DNA of 64,000 nt from Paenibacillus rhizosphaerae (GCF_014192015.1 NZ_JACHXJ010000007.1:248001-312000); one strand, 5' to 3'. Shown: positions 25,993 through 35,375, counted from the stretch's first letter. Notes: generated by a model not told the origin, from the letters alone. Program-made: numbers and translations.

Positions 25993-26072
25993 TTGAACAA
26001 ATGCCTCCTCATCATGGTTTCAGCCTGATGTCAATGAGCCTTCTCATGAACAGAGAAACCCGAGTTAACATT

Positions 26073-26102
26073 AGTATACCCAAACTTCAAAGAATTTGTA
26101 AA
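26073..26102 (-). promoter_or_regulatory. Sigma-A promoter of yqzM
   Basis: On the minus strand, TTTACA (26102-26097), 18-bp spacer, TATACT (26078-26073). Confidence 0.6.
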
Positions 26103-26188
26103 GAATATATGGTGAATACTTATAGGGGTGGGAAACGGGAGCGGAGCGGTTAGGGGGCCCGAATTTCGTTTAATCTGTAATTAAGGGT

Positions 26189-26218
26189 TTCACATTTCTT
26201 GACGGAATGTGTTATACT
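26189..26218 (+). promoter_or_regulatory. Possible trxA promoter
   Basis: TTCACA (26189-26194), 18-bp spacer and TATACT (26213-26218). The -35 is weak. It would give a leader of about 170 bases that contains repeat copy D. Confidence 0.35.
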
Positions 26219-26325
26219 TAAACTGTCCACAAAGACATATCAGTTTAGACATCCATTTGCGCTCTTGCGATCAACGGGGGATACCAGGCGGCATAGCCGT
26301 TTTTTCATCTCCTGCGTACAGTCAG

Positions 26326-26382
26326 CCGCTAAACATGGTCTGTCTTCTGTGAAGCAGAATACACCGAATTTTTTCTTATAAG
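26326..26382 (+). repeat. Dispersed palindromic repeat, copy D, in the trxA leader
   Basis: Core CCGCTAAACATGGTCTGTCT and right end TTTTTTCTTAT match copies at 14399-14452 and 35478-35530; the middle (26346-26366) is diverged and the left hairpin is missing. Its right end sits next to the trxA RBS. Confidence 0.65.
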
Positions 26383-26395
26383 GAGGAAACCTATT

Positions 26396-26713
26396 ATGGC
26401 AATTGTGAATGTATCCGACCAATCCTTTAACGCTGAAATCGAAGGCCAAGGAACGGTTCTGGTAGATTTTTGGGCACCATGGTGCGGCCCTTGCAAAATG
26501 ATCGCTCCGATTCTGGAAGACCTGGCTAACGAGCTCGGAGACTCCGTGAAAATTGCCAAACTGAACGTGGATGACAATCCGGAAACGGCATCCCGTTTCG
26601 GCGTGATGAGCATCCCGACCCTGATTTTCTTCAAGGACGGTCAGCCGGTTGATAAAGTGGTCGGCCTGAACTCCAAAGAAAACCTGAAAAACATCATCGC
26701 TAAACACCAATAA
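26396..26713 (+). CDS. trxA: Thioredoxin TrxA
   Basis: 105-residue canonical thioredoxin, the general cytoplasmic disulfide reductant. Active site FWAPWCGPCK (Cys30, Cys33), cis-proline in MSIPT (about residue 75) and a standard C-terminal helix. AAGGAGG lies 11 bases before ATG 26396. The leader carries part of a repeat found upstream of other genes in the window. A strong terminator follows. Confidence 0.97.
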   Translation: MAIVNVSDQSFNAEIEGQGTVLVDFWAPWCGPCKMIAPILEDLANELGDSVKIAKLNVDDNPETASRFGVMSIPTLIFFKDGQPVDKVVGLNSKENLKNIIAKHQ

Positions 26714-26734
26714 TTGGTGCGTGGCTGATGACGG

Positions 26735-26765
26735 GCGCCTCCGGATGATTCCGGGGGCGCTTTAT
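26735..26765 (+). terminator. trxA terminator
   Basis: GCGCCTCCGG (26735-26744) pairs with CCGGGGGCGC (26751-26760), followed by TTTATT. A smaller palindrome CACCAA/TTGGTG surrounds the trxA stop codon. Confidence 0.75.
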
Positions 26766-26882
26766 TCGTGATCAGGGCAGGAATTCCCGCCACGGTGTTT
26801 TTTTGAAATGCTGTATACCGAGCCGGGTCACCGCAAACAACCAATACAGGCACCGTAGCAGCCCGACTTTTGCCGGGTTGTA

Positions 26883-26912
26883 TTGCTGTATTCAGCCGTT
26901 TTCTCCTATAAT
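26883..26912 (+). promoter_or_regulatory. Probable uvrC promoter
   Basis: TTGCTG (26883-26888), 18-bp spacer, perfect TATAAT (26907-26912). Confidence 0.5.
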
Positions 26913-26941
26913 AGAAGTACCGGGAGGTGAGCCGATACGGC

Positions 26942-28825
26942 ATGGACGATTTTGCAAAGCAATTACAGGAACAGGAAAAAGCACTGGAGAAGATCCGCAA
27001 CAAGCTGGCTTTGCTGCCCGATCTGCCCGGTTGTTATTTAATGAAGAATGCCGATGGCAAGATTATATATGTGGGTAAAGCCAAGGTGCTGAAGAACCGG
27101 GTCCGCTCCTATTTTAGCGGCAGCCATGACGGCAAGACGCAGCGTCTGGTGGCGGATATCCGGGATTTTGAATATATCGTGACCGGAAGCAACATTGAAG
27201 CACTCATTCTTGAATGTAATTTGATCAAAACGCATCAGCCGCGATATAACGTCCTGCTGAAGGACGATAAGACGTTTCCTTATATTAAAATTACCAACGA
27301 GCCGCATCCCCGCCTTGAGGTGACAAGACGCGTGCTCAAGGACAAGGCCAAGTATTTCGGCCCGTATCCGAATGCTTATGCCGCCCAGCAGACGAAAAAG
27401 CTGCTGGACCGGATGTATCCGTTGCGCAAGTGCGGGGTCATGCCGAAGGAGGTATGCCTGTACTACCATATGGGCCAATGCCTGGCACCCTGCGAGAAGG
27501 AAGTCCCTCAGGAGGAGTATGACCGTATTACCCAGGAAATTACTTCTTTTCTGAGCGGCGGGCACGAGGAGATTAAGAAGGAGCTCCAGCGCAAGATGCA
27601 GGAGGCGGCGGAGGACCTGTATTTTGAACGGGCGAAGGAACTGCGCGATCAGATCCTGAACATAGAAGCGATCATGGAGAAGCAGAAGATTACGACGACG
27701 GACACGAAGGACCGTGACGTATTGGGCTTTGCCGTGGATAAAGGCTGGATGTGCGTGCAGATTCTGTATATGCGCCAGGGGAAAATGATTCAGCGCCACG
27801 CCTCCGTGTTTCCGTTCTATGGCGAGGCGTACAGCGATTTTATGTCCTTCGTGACGCAGTATTACAGCGACAATCCGGCGCTGCCAAAAGAGATTTTGCT
27901 GCCTGACATGCCGAAAAGGGAAGAGGCGGAGGACAGCAGCCGGCCAGAGGATGCCTCGGAATCGATCGATGCCGGGGGCGGTGCCGCTTCCCTGCAGGAA
28001 TGGCTTGGCATCAAGGTGCTGGTGCCCCAGCGGGGAACGAAGCGCCAGCTCGTGGCCATGGCCGAAGAGAATGCCAAGGTCTCACTGGACGAGAAGTTCC
28101 GCCTGATCGAACGGGATGAGGAGCGGACGTCCAAGGCCGCCGCGAACCTCGGCCAGTATATCGGCATCGAGTCGCTGCACCGGATCGAAGCGTTCGACAA
28201 CTCCAACATCCAGGGCACGAATCCGGTATCGGCGATGGTCGTTTTTATCGACGGCAAGCCCGACAAAAAGGAGTACCGGAAATACAAAATCCGTTCGGTT
28301 CAGGGACCGGACGATTACGATACGATGCGGGAGGTCGTCCGCAGACGGTACGAGCGCGTGCTCAAGGAAAATCTGGAGCTGCCCGACCTGATTGTCGTGG
28401 ACGGCGGTAAAGGCCAGATCTCCGCCGCGATCGACGTGCTGCAGAACGAGCTGGGCTTGTTCATCCCGGTATGCGGTCTGGTCAAGGACGTCAAGCACCG
28501 GACCGCGCAGCTGATGGTGGGCGATCCGCCCGAGCCGATTTCGCTGCCGCGCGACAGCCAGGAGTTTTACCTGCTCCAGCGCATCCAGGATGAGGTGCAC
28601 CGGTTCGCCATCACCTTCCACCGCGAGCAGCGCGGCAAGTCGATGGTGGCGTCCAAGCTTGATGCCATCCCGGGCATCGGTGAGAAGCGGCGCAAGCTGC
28701 TGCTGAAGCATTTTGGCTCGCTCAAAAAAATAAAAGAGGCCCGGATTGAAGACTTCCGGCCTCTCTCGATCGGCGACAAGCTCGCCGGCCAAATTATAGC
28801 AGCCCTTCAGGAGGAGGAGTCGTAG
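26942..28825 (+). CDS. uvrC: Excinuclease ABC subunit C
   Basis: 627-residue nuclease of nucleotide excision repair, which cuts both sides of a lesion bound by UvrB. It has the GIY-YIG nuclease (about 15-95, with GCYLMKNADGKIIYVGKAK), a cysteine stretch CGVMPKEVCLYYHMGQCLAPC, the UVR motif that binds UvrB (about 200-235), the RNase-H-like 5' endonuclease (DNSNIQGTNPV, VDGGKGQ) and a C-terminal helix-hairpin-helix (IPGIGEKRRKLLLKHFGS). ATG 26942 is preferred; GTG 26927 lies inside the GGAGGTGA RBS. No SOS-type LexA box was seen. The last 32 bases overlap the convergent CPBP gene. Confidence 0.96.
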   Translation: MDDFAKQLQEQEKALEKIRNKLALLPDLPGCYLMKNADGKIIYVGKAKVLKNRVRSYFSGSHDGKTQRLVADIRDFEYIVTGSNIEALILECNLIKTHQPRYNVLLKDDKTFPYIKITNEPHPRLEVTRRVLKDKAKYFGPYPNAYAAQQTKKLLDRMYPLRKCGVMPKEVCLYYHMGQCLAPCEKEVPQEEYDRITQEITSFLSGGHEEIKKELQRKMQEAAEDLYFERAKELRDQILNIEAIMEKQKITTTDTKDRDVLGFAVDKGWMCVQILYMRQGKMIQRHASVFPFYGEAYSDFMSFVTQYYSDNPALPKEILLPDMPKREEAEDSSRPEDASESIDAGGGAASLQEWLGIKVLVPQRGTKRQLVAMAEENAKVSLDEKFRLIERDEERTSKAAANLGQYIGIESLHRIEAFDNSNIQGTNPVSAMVVFIDGKPDKKEYRKYKIRSVQGPDDYDTMREVVRRRYERVLKENLELPDLIVVDGGKGQISAAIDVLQNELGLFIPVCGLVKDVKHRTAQLMVGDPPEPISLPRDSQEFYLLQRIQDEVHRFAITFHREQRGKSMVASKLDAIPGIGEKRRKLLLKHFGSLKKIKEARIEDFRPLSIGDKLAGQIIAALQEEES

Positions 28826-30488
28826 CATACGGCTTCTCCTTCTTTTTGCCGTAGAACAGGTAAATAACCCAGGCCACGATAAACGGCATGATGCAGGTGA
28901 CCACGCCCGCCAGAATGTTCGTCAGATCCCCCATACTGAACAAGCTGAAGCTCATCAGGATGCTGTCGAACACGACGTGGGCGAACATGACCGCGATGTA
29001 GCCGTGACGCAGGAAGATCAAGCTGAACAGGAGACCGATGAACAGAAGCTCGATCGGTCGGGTGTATATCGGGTAGATCGGGTACAGCGTATGGCCGAAG
29101 GCCCAAATCAGCGTCGGAATGACGCAGGCGACAAATGTGTTCCTTACGATTTTCTTCAGCATCGGAATACCGAACAGGCGGTACACGGCTTCCTCGGAGA
29201 TGCCGGCCATCCAGGCCATGATCGGCAGCATCCACGGGTACAGCATGTTATACGGGGACTGCGAGGCGTCCGTCGTGGACCAGCTGTGGATCGTCCGGTC
29301 TAGGACAAGATAGATCACCGACTGCGCCCCCATCAGGATGAACGCCCACAAATATCCGGTGATCATACTGTGGAGCACGTAACGCCCGTATCCAGGCTCT
29401 TTGGCGCGGGCCCAGGCATTGTAACCGGCTTTGCGCCACAGTCCGTCTCCGCCGACCAGGGAGAAGTACAGGAGCACCGTCATTGCGATGCTCAGAATGA
29501 CTTGAACGACCATGGCCGCGATCAGCCCGAACTGGGAGAAGCCTTCCGCTTCCAGCACCGGCAGCATGTTATAAGTCGTCAGCAAAGAGACCACAAAATA
29601 AAACAAGGACAAAAACAGCCCGCGGGCAAAGGAAGTGTACCGCCGCGTCAGTGCACTGTAAATGATGGCGAGAATGCCAAGCACGATCGTAAACAGTCCG
29701 TATCCCACCATGGTCAGCATCGTAGCGCTTTTGGTCTGCTTCTCTACATAAGCGGTATGTGCGGATGGAACCGAAAATCCAGGCAGGAAGGAGTGAAGCT
29801 CCCCATCCTCAAAGGCAAACTTGAATTCCAGCAGCGATTCCCCGATTTGCGAGGAGGAGTCGGTATAGATCAGGCCGGGCTCATCCTTACCGCTCGATAC
29901 TTTCAAGGAGCTGGTGTTATAGCCCAGCTTCTGCAGCCAGGACGAGGCGATTTCCTCTTTATCCTCCAGCGTCATGTTCCCTTCCACAATTCTCAGCTTC
30001 TGCTTGCGCATGGTTTCGTTCGTTTCAGCCATCGCGGCCGCATACTTGGAATACGGAGGCGTGATGGAGAATCCGACTACCTTGCCCGAGTTCATATGTA
30101 CATCTACATTGATGTATCCCTGATCGCTTGCCTCCGGCAGCCGAACCCGGAACACGTCATAAGGATACTTCGGCTCGTATTTCTTGTTATATTCGTTGAG
30201 AAGCTTCTCTCTGGATAAATATCCGTAAAGATCCGATTCCGACTGGTACGTGACAAGCGGTTCGGCCGCAATGCCTGTTTGAATATTCAGCCGGTCCGAG
30301 GCAAACGCTTTGGCGGCAGCTTCCGCCTCCGATTTGCTGATCACCTTGGTCGTTTGCCCCTCAAGCGTCTCCGAGCTCGTCTGCGGAAATACTTGGACAA
30401 TAAAGAATAAAATAAGGCCGATAACCCCCAAAATGACCAGCCATTTATAATTGGCCCTGATTTCCAGCGGCTGGTTTAACCGGTCCAT
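28794..30488 (-). CDS. CPBP-family intramembrane metalloprotease
   Basis: 564-residue membrane protein. After one N-terminal span (about 17-32) there is an extracytoplasmic domain (about 35-260), then about eight spans. The ABI/CPBP protease signature is present: EEAVYRLFG (glutamate pair and arginine), FGHTLYP and HVVFDS (metal-binding histidines). Family members process prenylated or other membrane substrates or confer bacteriocin immunity; the target here is unknown. The start is ATG 30488 after AAGGGGGG; the frame up to 30548 adds 20 residues without an RBS. Its 3' end overlaps uvrC by 32 bases. Confidence 0.85.
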   Translation of the reverse strand: MDRLNQPLEIRANYKWLVILGVIGLILFFIVQVFPQTSSETLEGQTTKVISKSEAEAAAKAFASDRLNIQTGIAAEPLVTYQSESDLYGYLSREKLLNEYNKKYEPKYPYDVFRVRLPEASDQGYINVDVHMNSGKVVGFSITPPYSKYAAAMAETNETMRKQKLRIVEGNMTLEDKEEIASSWLQKLGYNTSSLKVSSGKDEPGLIYTDSSSQIGESLLEFKFAFEDGELHSFLPGFSVPSAHTAYVEKQTKSATMLTMVGYGLFTIVLGILAIIYSALTRRYTSFARGLFLSLFYFVVSLLTTYNMLPVLEAEGFSQFGLIAAMVVQVILSIAMTVLLYFSLVGGDGLWRKAGYNAWARAKEPGYGRYVLHSMITGYLWAFILMGAQSVIYLVLDRTIHSWSTTDASQSPYNMLYPWMLPIMAWMAGISEEAVYRLFGIPMLKKIVRNTFVACVIPTLIWAFGHTLYPIYPIYTRPIELLFIGLLFSLIFLRHGYIAVMFAHVVFDSILMSFSLFSMGDLTNILAGVVTCIMPFIVAWVIYLFYGKKKEKPYATTPPPEGLL

Positions 30489-30754
30489 GAAATCCCCCCC
30501 TTGAATGTAATAAAGATACCATTCCCCCCAATACAGTACGGTAAACATAACATAGAAGATTCGCCCAAAACCAGTATACCCTGAAAATAGTGGTGAAAAA
30601 ACGATGAAAATGAAGGAAAGCTATCGAAAAGAGAAGATAACGGCAGGCCGTGTCCATCTGCATTGCGAATCAGGCTGTTTTCCATCCAATTCATCAGAAA
30701 AAGACCTTTGTGATGTCCCACAATAAAGATTATAATTTTGATGCAAATGAATAA
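30489..30754. other. Non-coding stretch upstream of the c-di-AMP riboswitch
   Basis: About 265 bases between the divergent CPBP gene and the riboswitch. AT-rich; it must contain the promoters for both directions, but I could not assign a pair with confidence. No gene seen. Confidence 0.5.
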
Positions 30755-30930
30755 GAACGCCGAATTTCTAAGTGAAAACGGGGGAACCAATTTTTTGGGG
30801 TGAATTTCGTTGGGAGGCTTCGTCCCGCGAATAGGGCAACCTGTGCATGCCCGAATCCGTCAGCTAACCTCGTAGGCGTCGTGCATGCAGGAGCCAAACC
30901 GAAAGGCATTGGATTTCCGATGCTTTTTTT
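30755..30930 (+). ncRNA. c-di-AMP (ydaO/yuaA-type) riboswitch with terminator
   Basis: Conserved blocks of the ydaO motif occur in order: CGGGGGAACCA (30779-30789), GGGGTGAATTT (30797-30807), ATAGGGCAACCTG (30831-30843) and CCCGAATCCGTCAGCTAACC ending in TCGTAGGCG (30850-30878). The expression platform is a terminator, GCATTGG (30906-30912) with CCGATGC (30917-30923) and seven T. c-di-AMP binding is expected to stop transcription into the potassium transport genes. Confidence 0.9.
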
Positions 30931-30959
30931 CTTTTGACTTTTTTAAAGAGGTGAATGTA

Positions 30960-32300
30960 TTGATTGGTAAATGGAAGTGGTTCCGGTTGGCGCCCCCGCA
31001 AATATTAGCCCTGGGTTTTGCCGCCATAATTCTGATCGGAGCCATACTGCTCACCTTGCCGATTTCGAACACGACGGGAAAGCCGCTGAATTTTATGGAT
31101 GCTTTGTTTACGGCAACCTCGGCGACCTGCGTGACCGGTTTGGTTGTCAAAGATACGGGGCTGTACTTCAGCACGTTCGGCCAAGTCGTCATCATGCTGC
31201 TGATTCAAATCGGCGGACTGGGTTTTATGACGATGGCCACCCTGGTCGCCCTGGCGTTCAAGCGCCGGATTTCGCTCCGGGATCGGCTCCTGCTGCAGGA
31301 AGCCATGAATCAGAACACGATGGAAGGCATCGTCCGTCTGATTCGGAAAGTGATATTTTTTTCGTTAACGATCGAAGGCTGCGGAGCGCTGCTCCTCGCC
31401 ATCCGGTGGTCGTTCGATATGCCTCTTGGAAAAGCGGTTTTTTATGGAATATTTCATGGCGTGTCCATGTTCAATAATGCAGGATTTGACCTGTTCGGCC
31501 ATTTTAACAGCCTGACGGGATTTGTATACGACCCGCTCGTCAATTTTGTCGTGATGTTTCTGATCGTTTCCGGCGGCATCGGCTTTATCGTCATGTCCGA
31601 CCTGGTAGATTACCGGGTTAACCGGAAGCTGTCGCTCCACACCAAAGTGGTGCTGTCCATGACCGGCGCCCTGATCGTGACCGGAGCGGTCGTCATCTTT
31701 ATCTTTGAATTCACGAACCCCAAGACGCTCGGTTCACTGAATTGGGGCGGCAAAATTCTCGCCTCGCTGTTCCAGTCGGTTACTCCGCGGACGGCGGGAG
31801 CGAATACGCTGGACCTGGCAGGCATGCGCCAGGCGTCGCAATTTTTTACGATCATTCTGATGTTTATCGGCGCTTCGCCGGGCTCCACAGGGGGCGGGAT
31901 CAAGACCACGACGTTCACCATTCTCGTCGGTGCGGTGATTGCGATGATCCGCGGCCGCGACGATATCGTCCTGTACCGTTACCGGTTGGCACAGGAGCGG
32001 ATTTTCAAAGCGCTGACCATTACCTTCCTGGCCTTGTTCCTGGTTGTCGGCGTATCCATGGTTCTCTCTACGACGGAAGACAGCAGCTTCCTGATGATTC
32101 TGTACGAAACGACGTCGGCTTTTGGCACGGTCGGATTAAGCCTCGGGCTGACGCCTCATTTGTCCTTGATCGGGAAGATCCTGATTTGTCTGACGATGTT
32201 TGCCGGGCGTCTTGGACCATTGACCTTCGCTTATGCGCTCGGTCCGAAGAAGGGCAAGGAGCTGTACCGCCATCCCGAAGGCAAAATCATTATCGGGTAA
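30960..32300 (+). CDS. ktrB: Potassium uptake protein KtrB (TrkH/KtrB family)
   Basis: 446-residue K+ translocating subunit with four M1-P-M2-like repeats. Selectivity-filter glycines are visible in TATSATCVTGL, NNAGFDLFGHF, and the intramembrane-loop regions VSGGIGF and GASPGSTGGGI. The start is TTG 30960, seven bases after AGAGGTGA; the longer frame from 30885 runs through the riboswitch terminator and is not a real start. It works with the KtrA gating ring encoded next, and c-di-AMP is expected to repress both through the leader. Confidence 0.92.
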   Translation: MIGKWKWFRLAPPQILALGFAAIILIGAILLTLPISNTTGKPLNFMDALFTATSATCVTGLVVKDTGLYFSTFGQVVIMLLIQIGGLGFMTMATLVALAFKRRISLRDRLLLQEAMNQNTMEGIVRLIRKVIFFSLTIEGCGALLLAIRWSFDMPLGKAVFYGIFHGVSMFNNAGFDLFGHFNSLTGFVYDPLVNFVVMFLIVSGGIGFIVMSDLVDYRVNRKLSLHTKVVLSMTGALIVTGAVVIFIFEFTNPKTLGSLNWGGKILASLFQSVTPRTAGANTLDLAGMRQASQFFTIILMFIGASPGSTGGGIKTTTFTILVGAVIAMIRGRDDIVLYRYRLAQERIFKALTITFLALFLVVGVSMVLSTTEDSSFLMILYETTSAFGTVGLSLGLTPHLSLIGKILICLTMFAGRLGPLTFAYALGPKKGKELYRHPEGKIIIG

Positions 32301-32387
32301 CCGGGCATGGATGATTCAAAGTTTCCATCTTGTCAAAGTCATCATATATAAAATCAACATTAAGGGATAAGGAGCATCTGGAGAGAA

Positions 32388-33059
32388 ATGAAAACACAGC
32401 AGTTTGTCGTCATCGGTTTGGGGCGGTTCGGTTCAAGCCTGGCCATGGAGCTTATGGATTTGGGTTACGAGGTGCTTGGGGTGGATATTAATGAAGAAGT
32501 GGTCAATGACATGAGCGAGCATTTGACCTACGCCGTGGTGGCGGATGCAACCGACGAGGAGGTTCTCAAATCACTCGGAATCCGCAACTTTGACTGCGGT
32601 GTCGTGGCGATCGGAGATGACATCCAGATGAGCATCCTGGCCGCGATCCTGCTGAAGGAGCTTGGCGTTCAGACCGTGGTGGCCAAGGCGATTTCCATGC
32701 TGCACGGCAAAGCCTTGTCCAAGCTGGGCGTGGATCGTGTGATTTATCCGGAGCGGGATATGGGCATCCGGGTGGCTCACCAGCTCGTGACGCCGAATTT
32801 GCTGGATTACATCGAGCTGTCCAAAGATTACAGCATCGTGGAGATGACGGTACCGCAATGCCTGAATGGAAAGACGCTGAGCGAAGTCAATACGAGAGCA
32901 CGTTACGGATGCAGCATCGTCGCGCTTCATCGTTCCGAGGGAGTCATCGTCGCGCCGACGGCGATGGACCAACTGCATGCGGGCGACATCATGGTCATCA
33001 TCGGCTCCAACAGCAATATCGACCGCTTCGAGAGCGAAGCGGTGAACGTCAAGTCGTAA
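32388..33059 (+). CDS. ktrA: Ktr system regulatory subunit KtrA (RCK)
   Basis: 223-residue cytoplasmic gating protein. The N-terminal RCK_N Rossmann domain (1-135) has GLGRFGSSLAMEL for ATP/ADP binding, with the acidic residue after strand two in VLGVDINEE. The C-terminal RCK_C domain (about 140-220) is the c-di-AMP-binding part in Ktr proteins. It follows ktrB by 88 bases with its own RBS. Order ktrB-ktrA is the reverse of ktrAB in B. subtilis. Calling it KtrA or KtrC cannot be settled here. Confidence 0.9.
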   Translation: MKTQQFVVIGLGRFGSSLAMELMDLGYEVLGVDINEEVVNDMSEHLTYAVVADATDEEVLKSLGIRNFDCGVVAIGDDIQMSILAAILLKELGVQTVVAKAISMLHGKALSKLGVDRVIYPERDMGIRVAHQLVTPNLLDYIELSKDYSIVEMTVPQCLNGKTLSEVNTRARYGCSIVALHRSEGVIVAPTAMDQLHAGDIMVIIGSNSNIDRFESEAVNVKS

Positions 33060-33078
33060 ATCCGGAAGTGAGACAGAA

Positions 33079-34353
33079 ATGGAATCCCCGACGACCGAAA
33101 TCATTCATCACATCTTAATATTGCTGCTGTTTATCATTACCGTCGGCATGCTGTCCGGAAGACTGGCCTCATGGCTCAGGCTTCCGGACGTTGCCGTGTT
33201 TATCGTAGCCGGCATGCTGCTGGGGCAGGGGCTGCATCTGATCAACGAAACAAGCAGCTCCCTTATCAACCAGCTGATTCTCACCGTCGGCTCGGCGCTC
33301 ATCCTGTTTGACGGCGGACGGAACCTGAAGCTGAGCGGGCTGCGGAAGGTATGGATCACGCTCTCCATGCTGAGCGTTCCCGGCGTCATCGTCACGACCT
33401 TGATCGTCGGAGCTGCCGTGCATTTCCTGTTCGGCCTGGACTGGCTCGTAGCCTTCCTGGCCGCCGCCGTCATCGCCTCGACCGACCCCGCTTCGATCAT
33501 ACCTGTGTTCAAACAGGTGAAGATCAAGGAAAGGGTCCGGGAGACGGTGGAAAGCGAGTCGGCCTTTAACGACGCCACCGGCTCGATTCTGACCTTTGCG
33601 CTGCTGGCCGCGGTGACGGGCGGGGGTTCCTTACATATCGGGACGATGGCCTGGGATTTTGTGAAAACCGCCATCGGCGGCATTCTCGTCGGAGCCGTCG
33701 TAGCCGTGATTCTTACGTATCTCGTTGCCCATTTCCGGCTTGGCGTCCTGAAGGACTACACGACGATTACGATGATCGTCGTCGCACTTTCTTCTTATTT
33801 AATAGGGGACCTGATTCATGTCAGCGGATTTATGGCGACTTTCGTGGCCGGGCTGATCTGGGGGAACGCGGATACATTCGGTCTGTCGATGGACGACAAG
33901 CTGGAGGAAACCGCATCATTTGCGGACAATACGAGCGTCATGATGCGGATGCTGATTTTCATCCTGCTCGGCAGCCAGGTCAACTTCCGGGTGCTTGGCG
34001 ATTACTTCTGGCCAAGCCTGGCGGCCGTCCTCGTGCTGATGGTCATCGCCCGGCCCATCACGATTCTGCTCTGCGCCCTGCCCGACCGCAAGGTCAAATG
34101 GTCCTGGCGCGAGCTGATGTTCATGATGTGGGTCCGGGAGACCGGCGTCATTCCGGCCGCCCTCTCGGGCATGATCGCCGGGATGGGCGTGGCCCACGCC
34201 GATGTCATCTCGGCCGTGACGTTCATGGCGATCATGCTCACGATTCTGCTGCAGGCCAGCACCACGGGGCTTGTCGCCCGCAAGCTGGGCCTTGAGGTGA
34301 AGGCGGAGCCGGCGGCTTCCAGGCCCCTGGGGCAGAAATCGCCTGGAACATGA
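33079..34353 (+). CDS. CPA1-type cation:proton antiporter
   Basis: 424-residue antiporter of the monovalent cation:proton antiporter family with about 12 spans. The conserved ASTDPAS (about 134-140) and ESAFNDATGSI (about 158-168) motifs hold the ion-binding aspartates. It lacks the C-terminal RCK_C domain of CpaA, ending soon after the last span. It begins 20 bases after ktrA with no terminator between, so it is probably on the c-di-AMP-controlled transcript. Whether it exchanges K+ or Na+ cannot be read; NhaP2-like K+/H+ exchange is a reasonable inference. Confidence 0.85.
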   Translation: MESPTTEIIHHILILLLFIITVGMLSGRLASWLRLPDVAVFIVAGMLLGQGLHLINETSSSLINQLILTVGSALILFDGGRNLKLSGLRKVWITLSMLSVPGVIVTTLIVGAAVHFLFGLDWLVAFLAAAVIASTDPASIIPVFKQVKIKERVRETVESESAFNDATGSILTFALLAAVTGGGSLHIGTMAWDFVKTAIGGILVGAVVAVILTYLVAHFRLGVLKDYTTITMIVVALSSYLIGDLIHVSGFMATFVAGLIWGNADTFGLSMDDKLEETASFADNTSVMMRMLIFILLGSQVNFRVLGDYFWPSLAAVLVLMVIARPITILLCALPDRKVKWSWRELMFMMWVRETGVIPAALSGMIAGMGVAHADVISAVTFMAIMLTILLQASTTGLVARKLGLEVKAEPAASRPLGQKSPGT

Positions 34354-34354
34354 T

Positions 34355-34400
34355 ACGAGCCGTCAGGAGCGGGGAATCCCGTCTTGACGGCTCGTCATTT
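34355..34400. terminator. Bidirectional terminator after the ktr operon
   Basis: ACGAGCCGTCA (34355-34365) pairs with TGACGGCTCGT (34385-34395), with an inner GCGGGGAATCCCGT hairpin, between convergent genes. Confidence 0.75.
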
Positions 34401-34412
34401 ACCGGCACCGCG

Positions 34413-35315
34413 TCATTCATCCCGGGTGCGGCCGAAAATCTTTTTCGTTTCTTCGATCCAGCGGCGTGCCCCGGCGCTCAGTCCTCCGTTTTCGGAGTAA
34501 ACGAGCGAAGTGGTGCGCCGCGTTTCCTGCAGATCGGGAATATGAAGTATAGCCAGGTCGTTGTCGTCCAACAGCTGGCTCCGCAAATACGACTTGGGCA
34601 GCAGCGCCGCCGCTCTGCAAGCGGGCAGGAGCCGGACGATCGCTTCAAACGAATCCATTTCCATCCGGATGTCCGGCACAACGCCGGCCCGGTGGAACAA
34701 TTCGTCGGTCAATTTCCGGTACCACGTTCCGGTCGAGAAAATAATCATCGGCAGACCGTGAAGCATGTCCATGTTCACGTTGTCCTGGCCGCACAGCCTG
34801 TGATTCCGGGGAAGCACCAGCTCCAGATGGTCGTCGAACAGCGGCGTGCAGCGCAGGCCGGGCTCTTCGATCGAAGAGGCGACGATGCCTGCATCCAGCT
34901 TCTTGTCGCGGACGGCCGAAACGATTTCGTGCGTTTTCCCGGTGACCAGCTTCAGCTCAGCGGAAGGATGCTTCTCCATAAACGCGTTCACCAAAGGCGG
35001 CAGCGTCGTCTGAAGCGTGGTCAGGCTGGCTCCGAGGGTAACTGAAATTTGATCGTCCCCTTTGTACTTGGCGATCATCTGCATGAATTTCTGCTGCTGC
35101 TGCCGCTGCTCCAGGGCAAAGGTATAGGCTGACTGGCCGAAGGCCGTCAGTTCAAGGCGCTTGCCGCGGCGGTTGAACAGCTGCACGCCGAGCTCGTCCT
35201 CCAGCTTGGTAATTTTGCGCGAGAGGGCGGGCTGGGACAAATTCAGCAGCTTCGAGGCCTTGTTCAGACTCGACTGCTCCACCACCGTGGCGAATACATC
35301 CAAATCTTCAAACAT
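34413..35315 (-). CDS. LysR-family transcriptional regulator
   Basis: 300-residue LysR protein. The winged helix-turn-helix (about 1-62) includes SSLNKASKLLNLSQPALSRKI; the effector-binding domain follows from about 90. ATG 35315 has a GGAG nine bases upstream; ATG 35330 and 35324 lie around it. It is transcribed away from sdhCAB across a 380-base intergenic region. It could regulate sdh or itself, as LysR genes often sit next to their target, but no operator was identified. Confidence 0.88.
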   Translation of the reverse strand: MFEDLDVFATVVEQSSLNKASKLLNLSQPALSRKITKLEDELGVQLFNRRGKRLELTAFGQSAYTFALEQRQQQQKFMQMIAKYKGDDQISVTLGASLTTLQTTLPPLVNAFMEKHPSAELKLVTGKTHEIVSAVRDKKLDAGIVASSIEEPGLRCTPLFDDHLELVLPRNHRLCGQDNVNMDMLHGLPMIIFSTGTWYRKLTDELFHRAGVVPDIRMEMDSFEAIVRLLPACRAAALLPKSYLRSQLLDDNDLAILHIPDLQETRRTTSLVYSENGGLSAGARRWIEETKKIFGRTRDE

Positions 35316-35375
35316 GTCATTCATCTCCATGAAACTTTTGAACTGCGGCTGCTTGGGGTAAGATGGTTATAGATG

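Noticed and set aside
26880..26941. Search for a LexA/DinR box in front of uvrC
   Set aside because: No GAAC-N4-GTTC site is present in the visible upstream region.
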